Assembly: GCA_016196785.1 (NCBI GenBank) | Contig: JACPXA010000071.1 | Span: 1 to 11,586, forward strand | Source: Elusimicrobiota bacterium | GTDB lineage: Bacteria; Elusimicrobiota; Elusimicrobia; 2-01-FULL-59-12; JACPXA01 | DNA length: 11,586 nucleotides | Reading direction: 5' to 3' | Part shown: in pieces, positions 1 to 6,597 of the stretch | Numbering within the stretch: position 1 is the first letter of the stretch | How the letters are laid out: each line of letters starts with the position of its first letter | The notes under the pieces: generated by a model | What the model was told of the DNA's origin: nothing | The model's input: the letters and a program-made list of their open reading frames with translations, nothing else | Database searches by the model: none | Translations under genes and position numbers: made by a program

Positions 1-120
1 ACGCCGGACCAGGCTGACGACCCGAGCGCGGGGGTCTCCCAGAACGCCGCTCTTGAACCGGGCTCTGGCGCGGAAGCCGGGGAAGCTGTACAACTGGCTG
101 AAACAAGTCTTGGTTTTCAT
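1..120 (-). CDS. Mobile-element-associated small protein, 5' end only (runs off the left edge)
   Basis: On the minus strand an ATG at 120-118 opens a frame of 40 codons with no stop before the window edge. It begins MKTKTCFSQLYSFPGFRARA and continues with Arg-rich sequence (SGVLGDPRARVVSLVRR). The LYSFPGFRAR opening resembles a short protein that I remember recurring in many environmental genomes, next to or annotated as transposase; this is memory of a pattern, not a search result. A consensus-like promoter lies directly upstream on the same strand. No terminal inverted repeat or target-site duplication can be identified because most of the element is outside the window. Two plus-strand frames across 1-190 are also open, but their content (Arg-rich or low-complexity) looks like shadow. 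The catalytic function is unknown; a mobile or repeated gene is the most likely reading. Confidence 0.55.
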   Translation of the reverse strand, partial: MKTKTCFSQLYSFPGFRARARFKSGVLGDPRARVVSLVRR

Positions 121-130
121 GGCAACCAAG

Positions 131-160
131 ACCCTAGCCCACTCACCCCAAACGTGTCAA
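131..160 (-). promoter_or_regulatory. Sigma70-like promoter of the minus-strand mobile-element gene
   Basis: Read on the minus strand there is a perfect -35 box TTGACA (plus-strand 160-155), an 18-base spacer and a -10-like TAGGGT (136-131). The ATG follows about 10 bases later (120), so the leader would be very short. The -35 is exact; the -10 matches only partly. Confidence 0.45.
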
Positions 161-302
161 GTTCTCAAAGAGCTTTTACCGTCGACAAAAGGCTAAAATC
201 TACCCACACCAAACGGAGAAGACCCTTAAAAATGAGGGCGGCTCTCAGGGAGAGCTGTTCATCAAGGGAATCGAATACAACAGGGAAGGTCCTGTCCCAC
301 AG
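138..302 (+). pseudogene. Possible in-frame 5' remnant of the downstream multidomain gene
   Basis: The reading frame of the 924-residue gene stays open upstream from 303 back to 138, after the TAG at 135-137, but contains no ATG, GTG or TTG start. Its last 35 or so codons read like ordinary protein, for example GELFIKGIEYNREGPVPQ running straight into VVLTVDPRLKELPD. The part nearest the mobile-element gene (138-200) is Lys/Arg-rich and less convincing. The simplest explanation is that the gene was once longer, was cut by insertion of the mobile element to its left, and is now translated from the GTG at 303 or not at all. The alternative is a chance open stretch in a real 5' leader. Confidence 0.4.
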
Positions 303-3077
303 GTGGTTTTAACCGTCGATCCTCGGTTGAAAGAGTTGCCCGACCCCATTTCGGACTGGCCCGAGCAGCCCACCATTCAGCTCATCCTGAAAAAATCCGC
401 CGCCGGCCTGGAGGAGGTCTCCGAGGATGAGGCCGCGCGGGTCCTGGAGGTTCTCGATGCGCACTTCAAGAAAGAGGGCAGCTTCCGTCCAGACAATTCG
501 AAGGTTCAATTGATGCCGTATGGTTTCAGCAACCGTGTCTATCGCATTGAGCGCAGCGATGGCGAGGTGCTCGTTGGTTTCAAGATGCAGCCCATTTTGA
601 GATTTCCTGCGCTGGACCGGAATCACTTCCGATTCGAGCAGAAACAGGATGCCGCGCTCGCTGCTGGAGTCCTGCCGGAGAATTGGAAGCGGCTCAGCTT
701 TCTGGACCGGCGTGAGGTGAAAAGCAAGTTTTACCAGGACGAGAAGGGAGACTACTGGCGCTTCATGCCGTATGTGGAAGGGCGAGTGATCCAGGCGATC
801 GATGAGATTCCAGCGGACAAGCGCCTCGCCGCGATGAAACGGTTCGGGAAACGCTTGGTTCAGTTTCGACAGATGCTGGAGATGGAAGTCGGGGGTACGT
901 TCGAGGATACCCTTCCGAACCATCAGAACACGGCTTACCGCCTCGACTATTACGACCGAATTCTTGCCAGGGAGAAACTCGAGCCTCCCATGACCGAGCA
1001 AGGCGATCTCCCCCTGGTTTCCATCCAACGGGATCGTCTTGAGGGAAGCGACGAGCACGGCGATCTGGCTGTTCGAAATCAGGTTTTTCAGAGAAAAGTA
1101 GCTCGGTACCGGACAGTCCTGGGATCGGTCCTGGGGCGGCTCCAACGGGTGGTCGTCCACGGCGATCCCAGGATGAACAATATCTTTTGGGAGATCGATC
1201 AGGCTGGCGAGTGGATTCCGGTGGCGATGGGAGATCTGGATTACCTGCAGTTCGGTCACGAAATGTTGGATCTGTCCGACGCTCTCCGAAGCCTCTCCTT
1301 CATGGGAGCAGAGAACGCGGATCCGGAGCACTTGGTGATCTTTCGGGATGTCGTGGAGGCGCTGACCGAGGGATGGCTGGAAGGGATCGAAGCCGCGTAC
1401 GGGAGAGGGGAAAGGGATCGGCTGGAGCCCTATGTCTACCTGTCGGTGGCGGCCATCCACTTCACGCTGGCGATCCGCTTCTACAACAGTTTCCTGACCG
1501 GGGATTCCCATTTCGAACGTCTGACCCGCTATGGCAAGAAGGTTTCGGACCCCGGCAGGTTCCTGCGGTTCGCGGAAGTCCAAATGGCGCAGGCCGAGGC
1601 CTTCATGCGCGAGTTTTCGGACAAACCCGGAATGGCTGAGTTGGCCCAATTGGCCGCCGGGCTGGAGGAAGCTCAGAGACTGAGCCGGCTGCAGAAATGG
1701 CTGGCTCGGCCGGAAGTTACTGGGGGCAAGGGAATCCGCGCCCGTACTCTCACGGGAATTGGAAAGAAAAGCTACGATGCTCTGGCCTTGGAGCAAGCCC
1801 CCTCCGAGCTTGTTCCGGAGTTGAAAGATGGGCTGAGTCTCTTTTTGGAGGCCTTGAACGCGCAAGGACGTTTCACCTGGGTGGATGCGGCCGGCGGATT
1901 GGGAGCGGCCTTGATGCAAGCCGGGCTGTTGTTCCCGAACCTCTCGGGGTTGCTGGTGGACGCCGTTCAGTGGACCGAGAAGGATTTTGATCCGGCTGTT
2001 TTACGGGAATTGAGAGCGCAAGCGTCGGAAGTCGGCGTTGATCTTTTGGACCGACGCCCTCCCTTCCTCCAGGGTAACGTTCAACAAGTGGATCTGGGTT
2101 CCTACCACAATCCTCCGATTCGTCTGATCACGATGTTGAACGCGCTGGCCTATAACGAAGATCCGCTCGCAGTGGTGGCGAATCTTTACAACCAGCTTGA
2201 TCCCGGAGGTGTTCTGCTGACCAACCTGTACATCCCGGCGGGTCACGCGAAGGCGGCGGAGCTGGTCAAGTTTTATGAAAGACTGCTTCAGCATTTGAAA
2301 GCCCAGGGGGTGGAGGCGGATTTTAGGATCAGGGATTTCCGCGCCTTGAAGAAAGGACAATTCACCGCCGAAGGGGAAGAGGGACCCTTTCCTGAATACG
2401 GCGTCGGAATGGTCTTGAGGAAACAGGGGGATCAGCGGTTGCAGGTCATTCGTCAGCCGGAGTCCGAGCTGTTCGCCATTGAAACTGTACGGGTTGTGAC
2501 CTATCAGGTGGCCTGGTACGGAGAGGACCCTGCTCAGGTGATCCGGGTGATTTCCACCGCCGCCGGGCTGGAGGAGCCGGCGGTGAGAGTGGAAGAGGGA
2601 ATCGCCGATGTGCGGGGGATTCCTTCCCGCCTTGAGAGGTGGACCCTGGACGCCGGACGGATGCGGTCGGCAAACGTTCCCGACGGGGTGCAGGTGTACT
2701 ACGAGCCGGGACTTCTGCCTGCCGTGTTGGAAGAGGCGGTCCGCGGGCAATGGAACGGGCAGCCGCTGTCCGCTCTCGTTCTGGAGGGTTTGAAGGCGCG
2801 CCTGCAACAGGCCGCGCCGGGCCGAGCGCAGGCGCTGCTGATCGTCAATCCGGAAACCGCGGGTGAAGAACTGAATGCGCTCTCCTGGCAGGCACCCGTG
2901 GCAATCGTGGCGGTGGTGCCGGGGGCGATTGAGGAGACGGTCTCTCCCGCGGTGTTCCTGTCCTATCTGCTTGAGATCGTGCGGCGGGCGGACGATCTGG
3001 GCCGGGTGATGGTCCGGCTCGAAGCGGCCGGGATGGAGGAGAGGAACAGGGCCTTCATCGTCGACGTGGCCGCGTAA
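303..3077 (+). CDS. Fusion protein: APH/NahK-like kinase domain, methyltransferase-like domain, unknown C-terminal domain
   Basis: The protein has 924 residues. Residues about 40-440 resemble the phosphotransferase superfamily, closest in pattern to N-acetylhexosamine 1-kinase and 'mucin desulfatase'-type proteins. They show YWRFMPYVEG, FEDTLPNHQNT, the catalytic-loop motif HGDPRMNN (286-293) and the metal-binding GDLDY (310-314), followed by HEMLDLSDALR. Residues about 500-690 look like a class I S-adenosylmethionine methyltransferase: VDAAGGLGAAL (from 527) matches glycine-rich motif I, and later come LITMLNALAYNEDP and LDPGGVLLTNL. Residues about 755-924 match no domain I know. AAGLEE occurs at 33, 451 and 753, close to the domain borders. 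No signal peptide or membrane segment is visible, so it is probably cytosolic. The substrates are unknown; sugar phosphorylation plus methylation is inference. The start is GTG with a weak, distant GGGAAGG (284-290), and the frame is open further upstream, so the N-terminus may be truncated. Confidence 0.75.
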   Translation: MVLTVDPRLKELPDPISDWPEQPTIQLILKKSAAGLEEVSEDEAARVLEVLDAHFKKEGSFRPDNSKVQLMPYGFSNRVYRIERSDGEVLVGFKMQPILRFPALDRNHFRFEQKQDAALAAGVLPENWKRLSFLDRREVKSKFYQDEKGDYWRFMPYVEGRVIQAIDEIPADKRLAAMKRFGKRLVQFRQMLEMEVGGTFEDTLPNHQNTAYRLDYYDRILAREKLEPPMTEQGDLPLVSIQRDRLEGSDEHGDLAVRNQVFQRKVARYRTVLGSVLGRLQRVVVHGDPRMNNIFWEIDQAGEWIPVAMGDLDYLQFGHEMLDLSDALRSLSFMGAENADPEHLVIFRDVVEALTEGWLEGIEAAYGRGERDRLEPYVYLSVAAIHFTLAIRFYNSFLTGDSHFERLTRYGKKVSDPGRFLRFAEVQMAQAEAFMREFSDKPGMAELAQLAAGLEEAQRLSRLQKWLARPEVTGGKGIRARTLTGIGKKSYDALALEQAPSELVPELKDGLSLFLEALNAQGRFTWVDAAGGLGAALMQAGLLFPNLSGLLVDAVQWTEKDFDPAVLRELRAQASEVGVDLLDRRPPFLQGNVQQVDLGSYHNPPIRLITMLNALAYNEDPLAVVANLYNQLDPGGVLLTNLYIPAGHAKAAELVKFYERLLQHLKAQGVEADFRIRDFRALKKGQFTAEGEEGPFPEYGVGMVLRKQGDQRLQVIRQPESELFAIETVRVVTYQVAWYGEDPAQVIRVISTAAGLEEPAVRVEEGIADVRGIPSRLERWTLDAGRMRSANVPDGVQVYYEPGLLPAVLEEAVRGQWNGQPLSALVLEGLKARLQQAAPGRAQALLIVNPETAGEELNALSWQAPVAIVAVVPGAIEETVSPAVFLSYLLEIVRRADDLGRVMVRLEAAGMEERNRAFIVDVAA
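399..416 (+). repeat. AAGLEE linker motif, copy 1 (before the kinase domain)
   Basis: Codons 33-38 of the multidomain protein encode AAGLEE in the context KKSAAGLEEVS. The DNA, GCCGCCGGCCTGGAGGAG, is nearly the same as in the other two copies. It sits just before the kinase-like domain begins. Confidence 0.7.
1653..1670 (+). repeat. AAGLEE linker motif, copy 2 (between kinase and methyltransferase domains)
   Basis: Codons 451-456 encode AAGLEE in the context AQLAAGLEEAQ. The DNA differs from copy 3 only in the last base of the 18. It lies in the helical, Ala/Glu-rich stretch that ends the kinase-like domain. Confidence 0.7.
2559..2576 (+). repeat. AAGLEE linker motif, copy 3 (before the C-terminal domain)
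   Basis: Codons 753-758 encode AAGLEE in the context ISTAAGLEEPA. The DNA differs by one base from copy 1 and by one base from copy 2. It marks the change from the methyltransferase region to the unassigned C-terminal domain. Confidence 0.7.
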
Positions 3078-3135
3078 ATCCAATCGGCCGTCCCTTCCGG
3101 CCAGGCGGAACCGGGCTAGGCGCTGGGGATCGAGC

Positions 3136-3169
3136 ATTGGGGTCAGACCCCGCGGGGTCTGACCCCAAT
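3136..3169. repeat. Perfect 34-bp palindrome, REP-like, built of two nested 13-bp palindromes
   Basis: The arms ATTGGGGTCAGACCCCG (3136-3152) and CGGGGTCTGACCCCAAT (3153-3169) are exact reverse complements with no spacer. Each arm also contains its own inverted repeat, GGGGTC-A-GACCCC and GGGGTC-T-GACCCC. The DNA could therefore form one long hairpin or a pair of small ones. It lies between the multidomain gene and guaB3, 58 bases after the stop codon. No U-tract follows on either strand, so it is not a standard intrinsic terminator. Similar GGGGTCAGACCCC palindromes are scattered through many uncultivated genomes, in the manner of REP elements mobilised by RAYT transposases; that link is from memory. 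Confidence 0.8.
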
Positions 3170-3197
3170 AGTTATTCGCCGGCCGCTGTTTTTGTTC

Positions 3198-3208
3198 TAT
3201 ACTATACG
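3198..3208 (+). promoter_or_regulatory. Putative -10 region(s) directly before guaB3
   Basis: TATACT (3198-3203) overlaps TATACG (3203-3208). A start of transcription 6-7 bases past the first box falls at about 3210, only some three bases before the ATG at 3213. No good -35 is visible 16-18 bases upstream. With no Shine-Dalgarno sequence before this ATG, the arrangement suggests leaderless or near-leaderless mRNA. Confidence 0.4.
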
Positions 3209-3212
3209 CCCT

Positions 3213-4373
3213 ATGGGAGAGTTCATCGGGCGGGGGCGCAAGGCCCGCCGCTGTTACGGATTCGACGAAATCGCCCTCGTTCCCGGGGAGGTCACCCTCA
3301 ACCCGAACGAGGTCGATCCCTCCTGGACCCTGAGCGGCCGGCGCTACAAGGTCCCGATCATGGCCAGCGCCATGGACGGGGTGGTGGACGTCAAGTTCGC
3401 CGCCGCCTTCGGCAAGCTGGGCGGCTTGGCGGTCCTGAACCTGGAGGGGATCCAGACCCGCTACGAGCATCCGGAGGAGATCCTCGCCAAGATCGTCAGG
3501 CCCAAGGGGGACGGGGCCACAGAGATCCTCCAGGCCGTCTACCGGGAGCCGATCAAGGAGCGGCTGATCGCCAAGCGGATATCGCAGATCAAGGCCCAGA
3601 AGGTCCCCGCCGCCGTCTCCGCCATCCCGCAGCGGGCCCAGATGTTCGGGCCGATCGCCCAGGAGGCGGGGGCCGACGTCTTCGTGGTCCAGTCCACCGT
3701 CTCCACGGTCCGGCACGTCTCCTCCGAGTACAAGTCCCTCGACATCGCCCGGTTCTGCCGGGGGATGAAGATCCCGGTGATCGTCGGCAACTGCGTCACC
3801 TACCAGGTGGCGCTGGAGCTGATGGAGTGCGGTCCCTCCGCGATCCTGGTCGGGATCGGGCCGGGGGCCGCCTGCACCACCCGCGGGGTGCTGGGGCTGG
3901 GGGTGCCGCAGGTGACCGCCACCGTGGACTGCGCCGCGGCCCGCGATCTGTATCTAAAGAAGAGCGGCCGCTACGTGCCGATCATCACCGACGGCGGGAT
4001 GCGGACCGGCGGGGATGTCTGCAAGGCCTTCGCCTGCGGCTCCGACGCCGTGATGATCGGCTCCCCCTTCGCCCGGGCCAAAGAGGCGCCGGGCAAGGGG
4101 TATCACTGGGGGATGGCCACCCCGCACGCCAATCTTCCCCGCGGCACCCGGATCCATGTGGGGGTGACCGGGACCCTGGAGGAGATCCTCTACGGGCCGG
4201 CCAGGACCGACGACGGAACCCAGAACATGATGGGGGCCCTGGTCACCGCCATGGGCTCGGTGGGGGCCAAGAGCTTGAAGGAGTTCCAGCTCACCGAGCT
4301 GATCATCGCCCCCTCCATCCAAACCGAGGGGAAGCTCCTCCAGCGGGTCCAGCGCGTCGGCATGGGGAAGTAG
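3213..4373 (+). CDS. guaB3: IMP dehydrogenase family protein, GuaB3 type (no CBS domains)
   Basis: The 386-residue TIM-barrel protein of the IMPDH/GMP reductase family most likely oxidises IMP to XMP with NAD, the step before GMP synthase. It opens MGEFIGRGRKARRCYGFDEI, typical of the GuaB3 subgroup. The catalytic-loop motif GPGAACTTRG carries the thioimidate-forming Cys221, followed by the phosphate-binding ITDGGMRTGGD and the flap-like GYHWGMATPH. GuaB3 proteins are about 390 residues and lack the two CBS modules of ordinary GuaB, as here. I chose ATG 3213; an in-frame TTG at 3192 would add seven residues that family members do not have. Neither start has a ribosome-binding site, and the promoter sits almost on the ATG. 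It lies 20 bases before guaA in an apparent operon. Activity as GMP reductase instead is possible, but the guaA partner favours IMP dehydrogenase. Confidence 0.88.
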   Translation: MGEFIGRGRKARRCYGFDEIALVPGEVTLNPNEVDPSWTLSGRRYKVPIMASAMDGVVDVKFAAAFGKLGGLAVLNLEGIQTRYEHPEEILAKIVRPKGDGATEILQAVYREPIKERLIAKRISQIKAQKVPAAVSAIPQRAQMFGPIAQEAGADVFVVQSTVSTVRHVSSEYKSLDIARFCRGMKIPVIVGNCVTYQVALELMECGPSAILVGIGPGAACTTRGVLGLGVPQVTATVDCAAARDLYLKKSGRYVPIITDGGMRTGGDVCKAFACGSDAVMIGSPFARAKEAPGKGYHWGMATPHANLPRGTRIHVGVTGTLEEILYGPARTDDGTQNMMGALVTAMGSVGAKSLKEFQLTELIIAPSIQTEGKLLQRVQRVGMGK

Positions 4374-4384
4374 TATAATAGGAG
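4374..4384 (+). promoter_or_regulatory. guaA ribosome-binding site overlapping a perfect TATAAT
   Basis: Right after the guaB3 stop comes TATAAT (4374-4379), overlapped by one base by AGGAG-type sequence (4380-4384) placed nine bases before the guaA ATG. AGGAG is the guaA Shine-Dalgarno. TATAAT would put transcription start near 4386, downstream of that Shine-Dalgarno, and no -35 is recognisable, so its promoter role is doubtful. Confidence 0.4.
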
Positions 4385-4393
4385 CCATTCCCC

Positions 4394-5941
4394 ATGGCAG
4401 ACCCCGAGGAGGCGGTTCTTATTCTCGACTTCGGCTCTCAATACGCCCAGCTCATCGCCCGGCGGGTTCGTGAGCTGAAGGTCTTCTCGAAGATCGTCCC
4501 CCACACCATCTCCCCCGAAGATATCATCCGTGAAGCCCCCAAGGGGATCATCCTCTCCGGCGGGCCCGCCTCCGTCTGGGCGCCCGGCGCCCCGGCCCCG
4601 AACCCTCATCTCTTTGACCTGCCTCAGCCGATCCTGGGAATCTGCTACGGGATGCAGCTGATGGGGCGGATGCTGGGCGGCGGCGTCTCGAAGGCGGCCC
4701 ACCGGGAGTTCGGCAAGGCCCAGGTGGTGGTGGATGATCCGGATTCCCTGTTTGACGGGCTCCCCAGGGAGATGACCTCCTGGATGAGCCACGGCGATTA
4801 CGTGACGAAGCTCCCCCCGGGGTTCAAGGCGATCGCCCACACCGAGAACACCCCGATCGCCGCGATGGCCGATCCGGCCGCCCGGAGGTTCGGCCTGCAG
4901 TTTCACCCGGAGGTGGTCCACACGCGCCGAGGAACCGAGATCCTTCGGAACTTCCTCTACAAGGTCTGCCGATGCGGCGGCGACTGGTCGGCCGGCCGTT
5001 TCATCGAGACGTCGGTTGACGAGATCAGAAAGAGCGTCCAGGAATCCCGGGTGGTCCTGGGGCTTTCCGGCGGAGTGGATTCCTCCGTCACCGCGCTTCT
5101 GGTCCACCGGGCGGTCGGCAAGCAGCTGATCCCGATCTTCGTCGACACCGGCCTCCTGCGCAAGGGGGAGCGGGAGGAGGTGGTGAAAACCTTCAAGGGG
5201 CATTTCCGCATGCCGCTCAAGGTGGTGGCGGCGGAGGGCAGGTTCCTGAAGGCCCTCAAGGGGGTGGTGGATCCGGAGGAGAAGCGCAAGCGGATCGGCC
5301 GGCTTTTCATCGCCTGCTTCGAGGAGGAGGCGCGCAAGGTCAAGGGGGCGGCGTTCCTGGCGCAGGGGACCCTTTACCCGGACGTCATCGAGTCCCACTC
5401 TCCCTTCGGCGGGCCGTCGGCCACCATCAAGACGCATCACAACGTGGGGGGGCTGCCGAAGCGGATGAGGTTCAAGCTGGTCGAGCCGCTCAGGTTCCTC
5501 TTCAAGGATGAGGTCCGCCAGATCGGCAGGAAGCTGGGGCTTCCGGAGGGGATCCTGAATCGCCACCCGTTCCCGGGGCCGGGGCTGGCCATCCGGATTC
5601 TGGGCTCCGTGACCCGGGAGCGGCTGGACCTGCTGCGGGAGGCGGATCACCGGTTCATCGAGGAATTGCGCGGCTCCGGCTGGTACTCGAAGGTCTGGCA
5701 GGCGTTCGCGGTGCTTCTGCCGGTCCGGTCGGTCGGCGTGATGGGGGACGAGCGGACGTACGAGAACGTCGCGGCCCTGCGGGCGGTGGTGAGCACCGAC
5801 GGGATGACGGCCGACTGGGCCCGCCTGCCGGCGGATCTCATCGAGAGGGTATCGAACCGGATCGTCAACGAGGTTCGCGGAATCAACCGGGTGGTGGTCG
5901 ATGTCACCAGCAAGCCGCCCGGGACCATCGAATGGGAGTAG
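4394..5941 (+). CDS. guaA: GMP synthase (glutamine-hydrolysing), complete
   Basis: This 515-residue enzyme converts XMP to GMP with ATP and glutamine in the cytosol. The N-terminal class I glutamine amidotransferase domain (about 7-195) has ILDFGSQYAQLIARR, LSGGPASVW, the nucleophile Cys84 in GICYGMQLMG, and the His171/Glu173 pair in QFHPEVVH. The ATP-pyrophosphatase domain has the P-loop LSGGVDSS (225-231 for SGGVDSS) and IFVDTGLLRKGE, then AQGTLYPDVIES and KTHHNVGGLP. The C-terminal dimerisation domain carries HPFPGPGLAIRILG and ends in the family signature VVVDVTSKPPGTIEWE. Length and all key residues are normal. ATG 4394 is preceded by AGGAG at suitable spacing. It follows guaB3 by 20 bases, so the two purine genes are probably co-transcribed, and the next small membrane gene starts seven bases after its stop. 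Confidence 0.97.
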   Translation: MADPEEAVLILDFGSQYAQLIARRVRELKVFSKIVPHTISPEDIIREAPKGIILSGGPASVWAPGAPAPNPHLFDLPQPILGICYGMQLMGRMLGGGVSKAAHREFGKAQVVVDDPDSLFDGLPREMTSWMSHGDYVTKLPPGFKAIAHTENTPIAAMADPAARRFGLQFHPEVVHTRRGTEILRNFLYKVCRCGGDWSAGRFIETSVDEIRKSVQESRVVLGLSGGVDSSVTALLVHRAVGKQLIPIFVDTGLLRKGEREEVVKTFKGHFRMPLKVVAAEGRFLKALKGVVDPEEKRKRIGRLFIACFEEEARKVKGAAFLAQGTLYPDVIESHSPFGGPSATIKTHHNVGGLPKRMRFKLVEPLRFLFKDEVRQIGRKLGLPEGILNRHPFPGPGLAIRILGSVTRERLDLLREADHRFIEELRGSGWYSKVWQAFAVLLPVRSVGVMGDERTYENVAALRAVVSTDGMTADWARLPADLIERVSNRIVNEVRGINRVVVDVTSKPPGTIEWE

Positions 5942-5947
5942 GCTGAG

Positions 5948-6337
5948 ATGATGGCTATCGTGATCATGTGGCTCTTGTCGATGGGGCTGTTTACGGCCGT
6001 GGTGTGGGGGCCGGCGGTGGTGGTCCCGTGGCCATTCCCCGGCTCGGATGAGTGGCTGGTGCTTCCCCAAATCAAGCTGCTCCTGGAGATGTTCCCGACG
6101 CTGGCCGGCTACCAGTGGCTGATCCTGCTGGCCGGTTACCTCAAGGCGACGGACCTGCCCCGGCTGTTCCTGGGGCTGGTGTATGCCGCGACGGGCGGGT
6201 TCCTGGGGCAGGTGGTCTATCAGTTCAACAACGGCTGGCTGGCCCGGATCATGTGGCTTGGGCTGGCCTTCTCCGGCTGGCTGATCGGGCTCTCCCTGGT
6301 CGGATTGGTCATGTCGGCTGCGAAGTTTCTACAGTGA
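5948..6337 (+). CDS. Small integral membrane protein, unknown function
   Basis: This is a 129-residue, strongly hydrophobic protein that I do not recognise. Likely membrane segments lie at about 3-26, 55-68 (short), 70-92 and 97-127; the last is long and Gly/Leu-rich. Between the first two is a polar loop with WPFPGSDEW. No cofactor or catalytic motif is visible. Two consecutive ATG codons (5948 and 5951) are both possible starts; the nearest Shine-Dalgarno-like sequence is weak (GGGAG over the guaA end, then GGCTGAG). It follows guaA by only seven bases, so it may be transcribed with the purine operon. It is followed after 14 bases by another small membrane gene, which suggests a functional group with the two genes downstream. 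Confidence 0.7.
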   Translation: MMAIVIMWLLSMGLFTAVVWGPAVVVPWPFPGSDEWLVLPQIKLLLEMFPTLAGYQWLILLAGYLKATDLPRLFLGLVYAATGGFLGQVVYQFNNGWLARIMWLGLAFSGWLIGLSLVGLVMSAAKFLQ

Positions 6338-6351
6338 GAGGAGGAGGAACC

Positions 6352-6597
6352 ATGAGCGGTGGGATCGGGGTTCTTTTGATTTCGGCGGCGGTGGGCTACT
6401 GGGTTCTGATTCATGCCGCCAAGGAAAAGGCCCGGCTGAAGAGTCTCGGCCAGTTGCTGGGGCTGGTGATCATCGCGGTGAGTCTGGTGATGGCCGCCTC
6501 AAAGCTTTACTGTTTGACGACGGGACAATCGATGAGCGCCCTCTTTTGCCCGGTGGGCAAGTCGTGTCCATTCATGAAAGGAGGGAGTAATCCATGA
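6352..6597 (+). CDS. Small two-pass membrane protein with Cys-rich tail, unknown function
   Basis: The protein has 81 residues and starts at an ATG behind a very strong ribosome-binding site (GAGAGGAGGAGG). An open frame extends further upstream but only as the shadow of the preceding gene. Two hydrophobic segments (about 4-22 and 32-50) are joined by a basic turn, AAKEKARLKS. The tail after the second segment has three cysteines (54, 66, 72) in LYCLTTG and LFCPVGKSCPFMK, which could bind metal or form a disulfide. No family is recognised. The stop codon overlaps the start of the next gene (ATGA), so translation is probably coupled. Confidence 0.7.
   Translation: MSGGIGVLLISAAVGYWVLIHAAKEKARLKSLGQLLGLVIIAVSLVMAASKLYCLTTGQSMSALFCPVGKSCPFMKGGSNP

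Noticed and set aside
1..194. Plus-strand open frames across the left edge
   Set aside because: Two plus frames are open here, but the minus-strand frame with its LYSFPGFRAR start and matching TTGACA promoter explains the stretch better.
309..1919. Long minus-strand open frame of 536 codons
   Set aside because: It lies antisense to the multidomain gene, whose forward frame carries recognisable kinase motifs. The antisense translation has no domain pattern; long shadows are expected in GC-rich DNA.
3136..3169. The 34-bp palindrome as an intrinsic terminator
   Set aside because: No T-run follows the stem on either strand, and the nested symmetry fits a REP-like repeat better.
2001..3716. Long minus-strand open frame of 571 codons
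   Set aside because: It spans two unrelated plus-strand genes and the palindrome, and its translation is Arg/Gly/Asp/His-rich without motifs.
3137..4378. Plus-strand open frame of 413 codons over guaB3
   Set aside because: It is the shifted frame of guaB3, rich in Gly, Arg, Pro and Asp; the IMPDH motifs are in the other frame.
4190..6070. Minus-strand open frame of 626 codons
   Set aside because: It is antisense to guaA, which is complete and unmistakable; the composition is that of a shadow frame.
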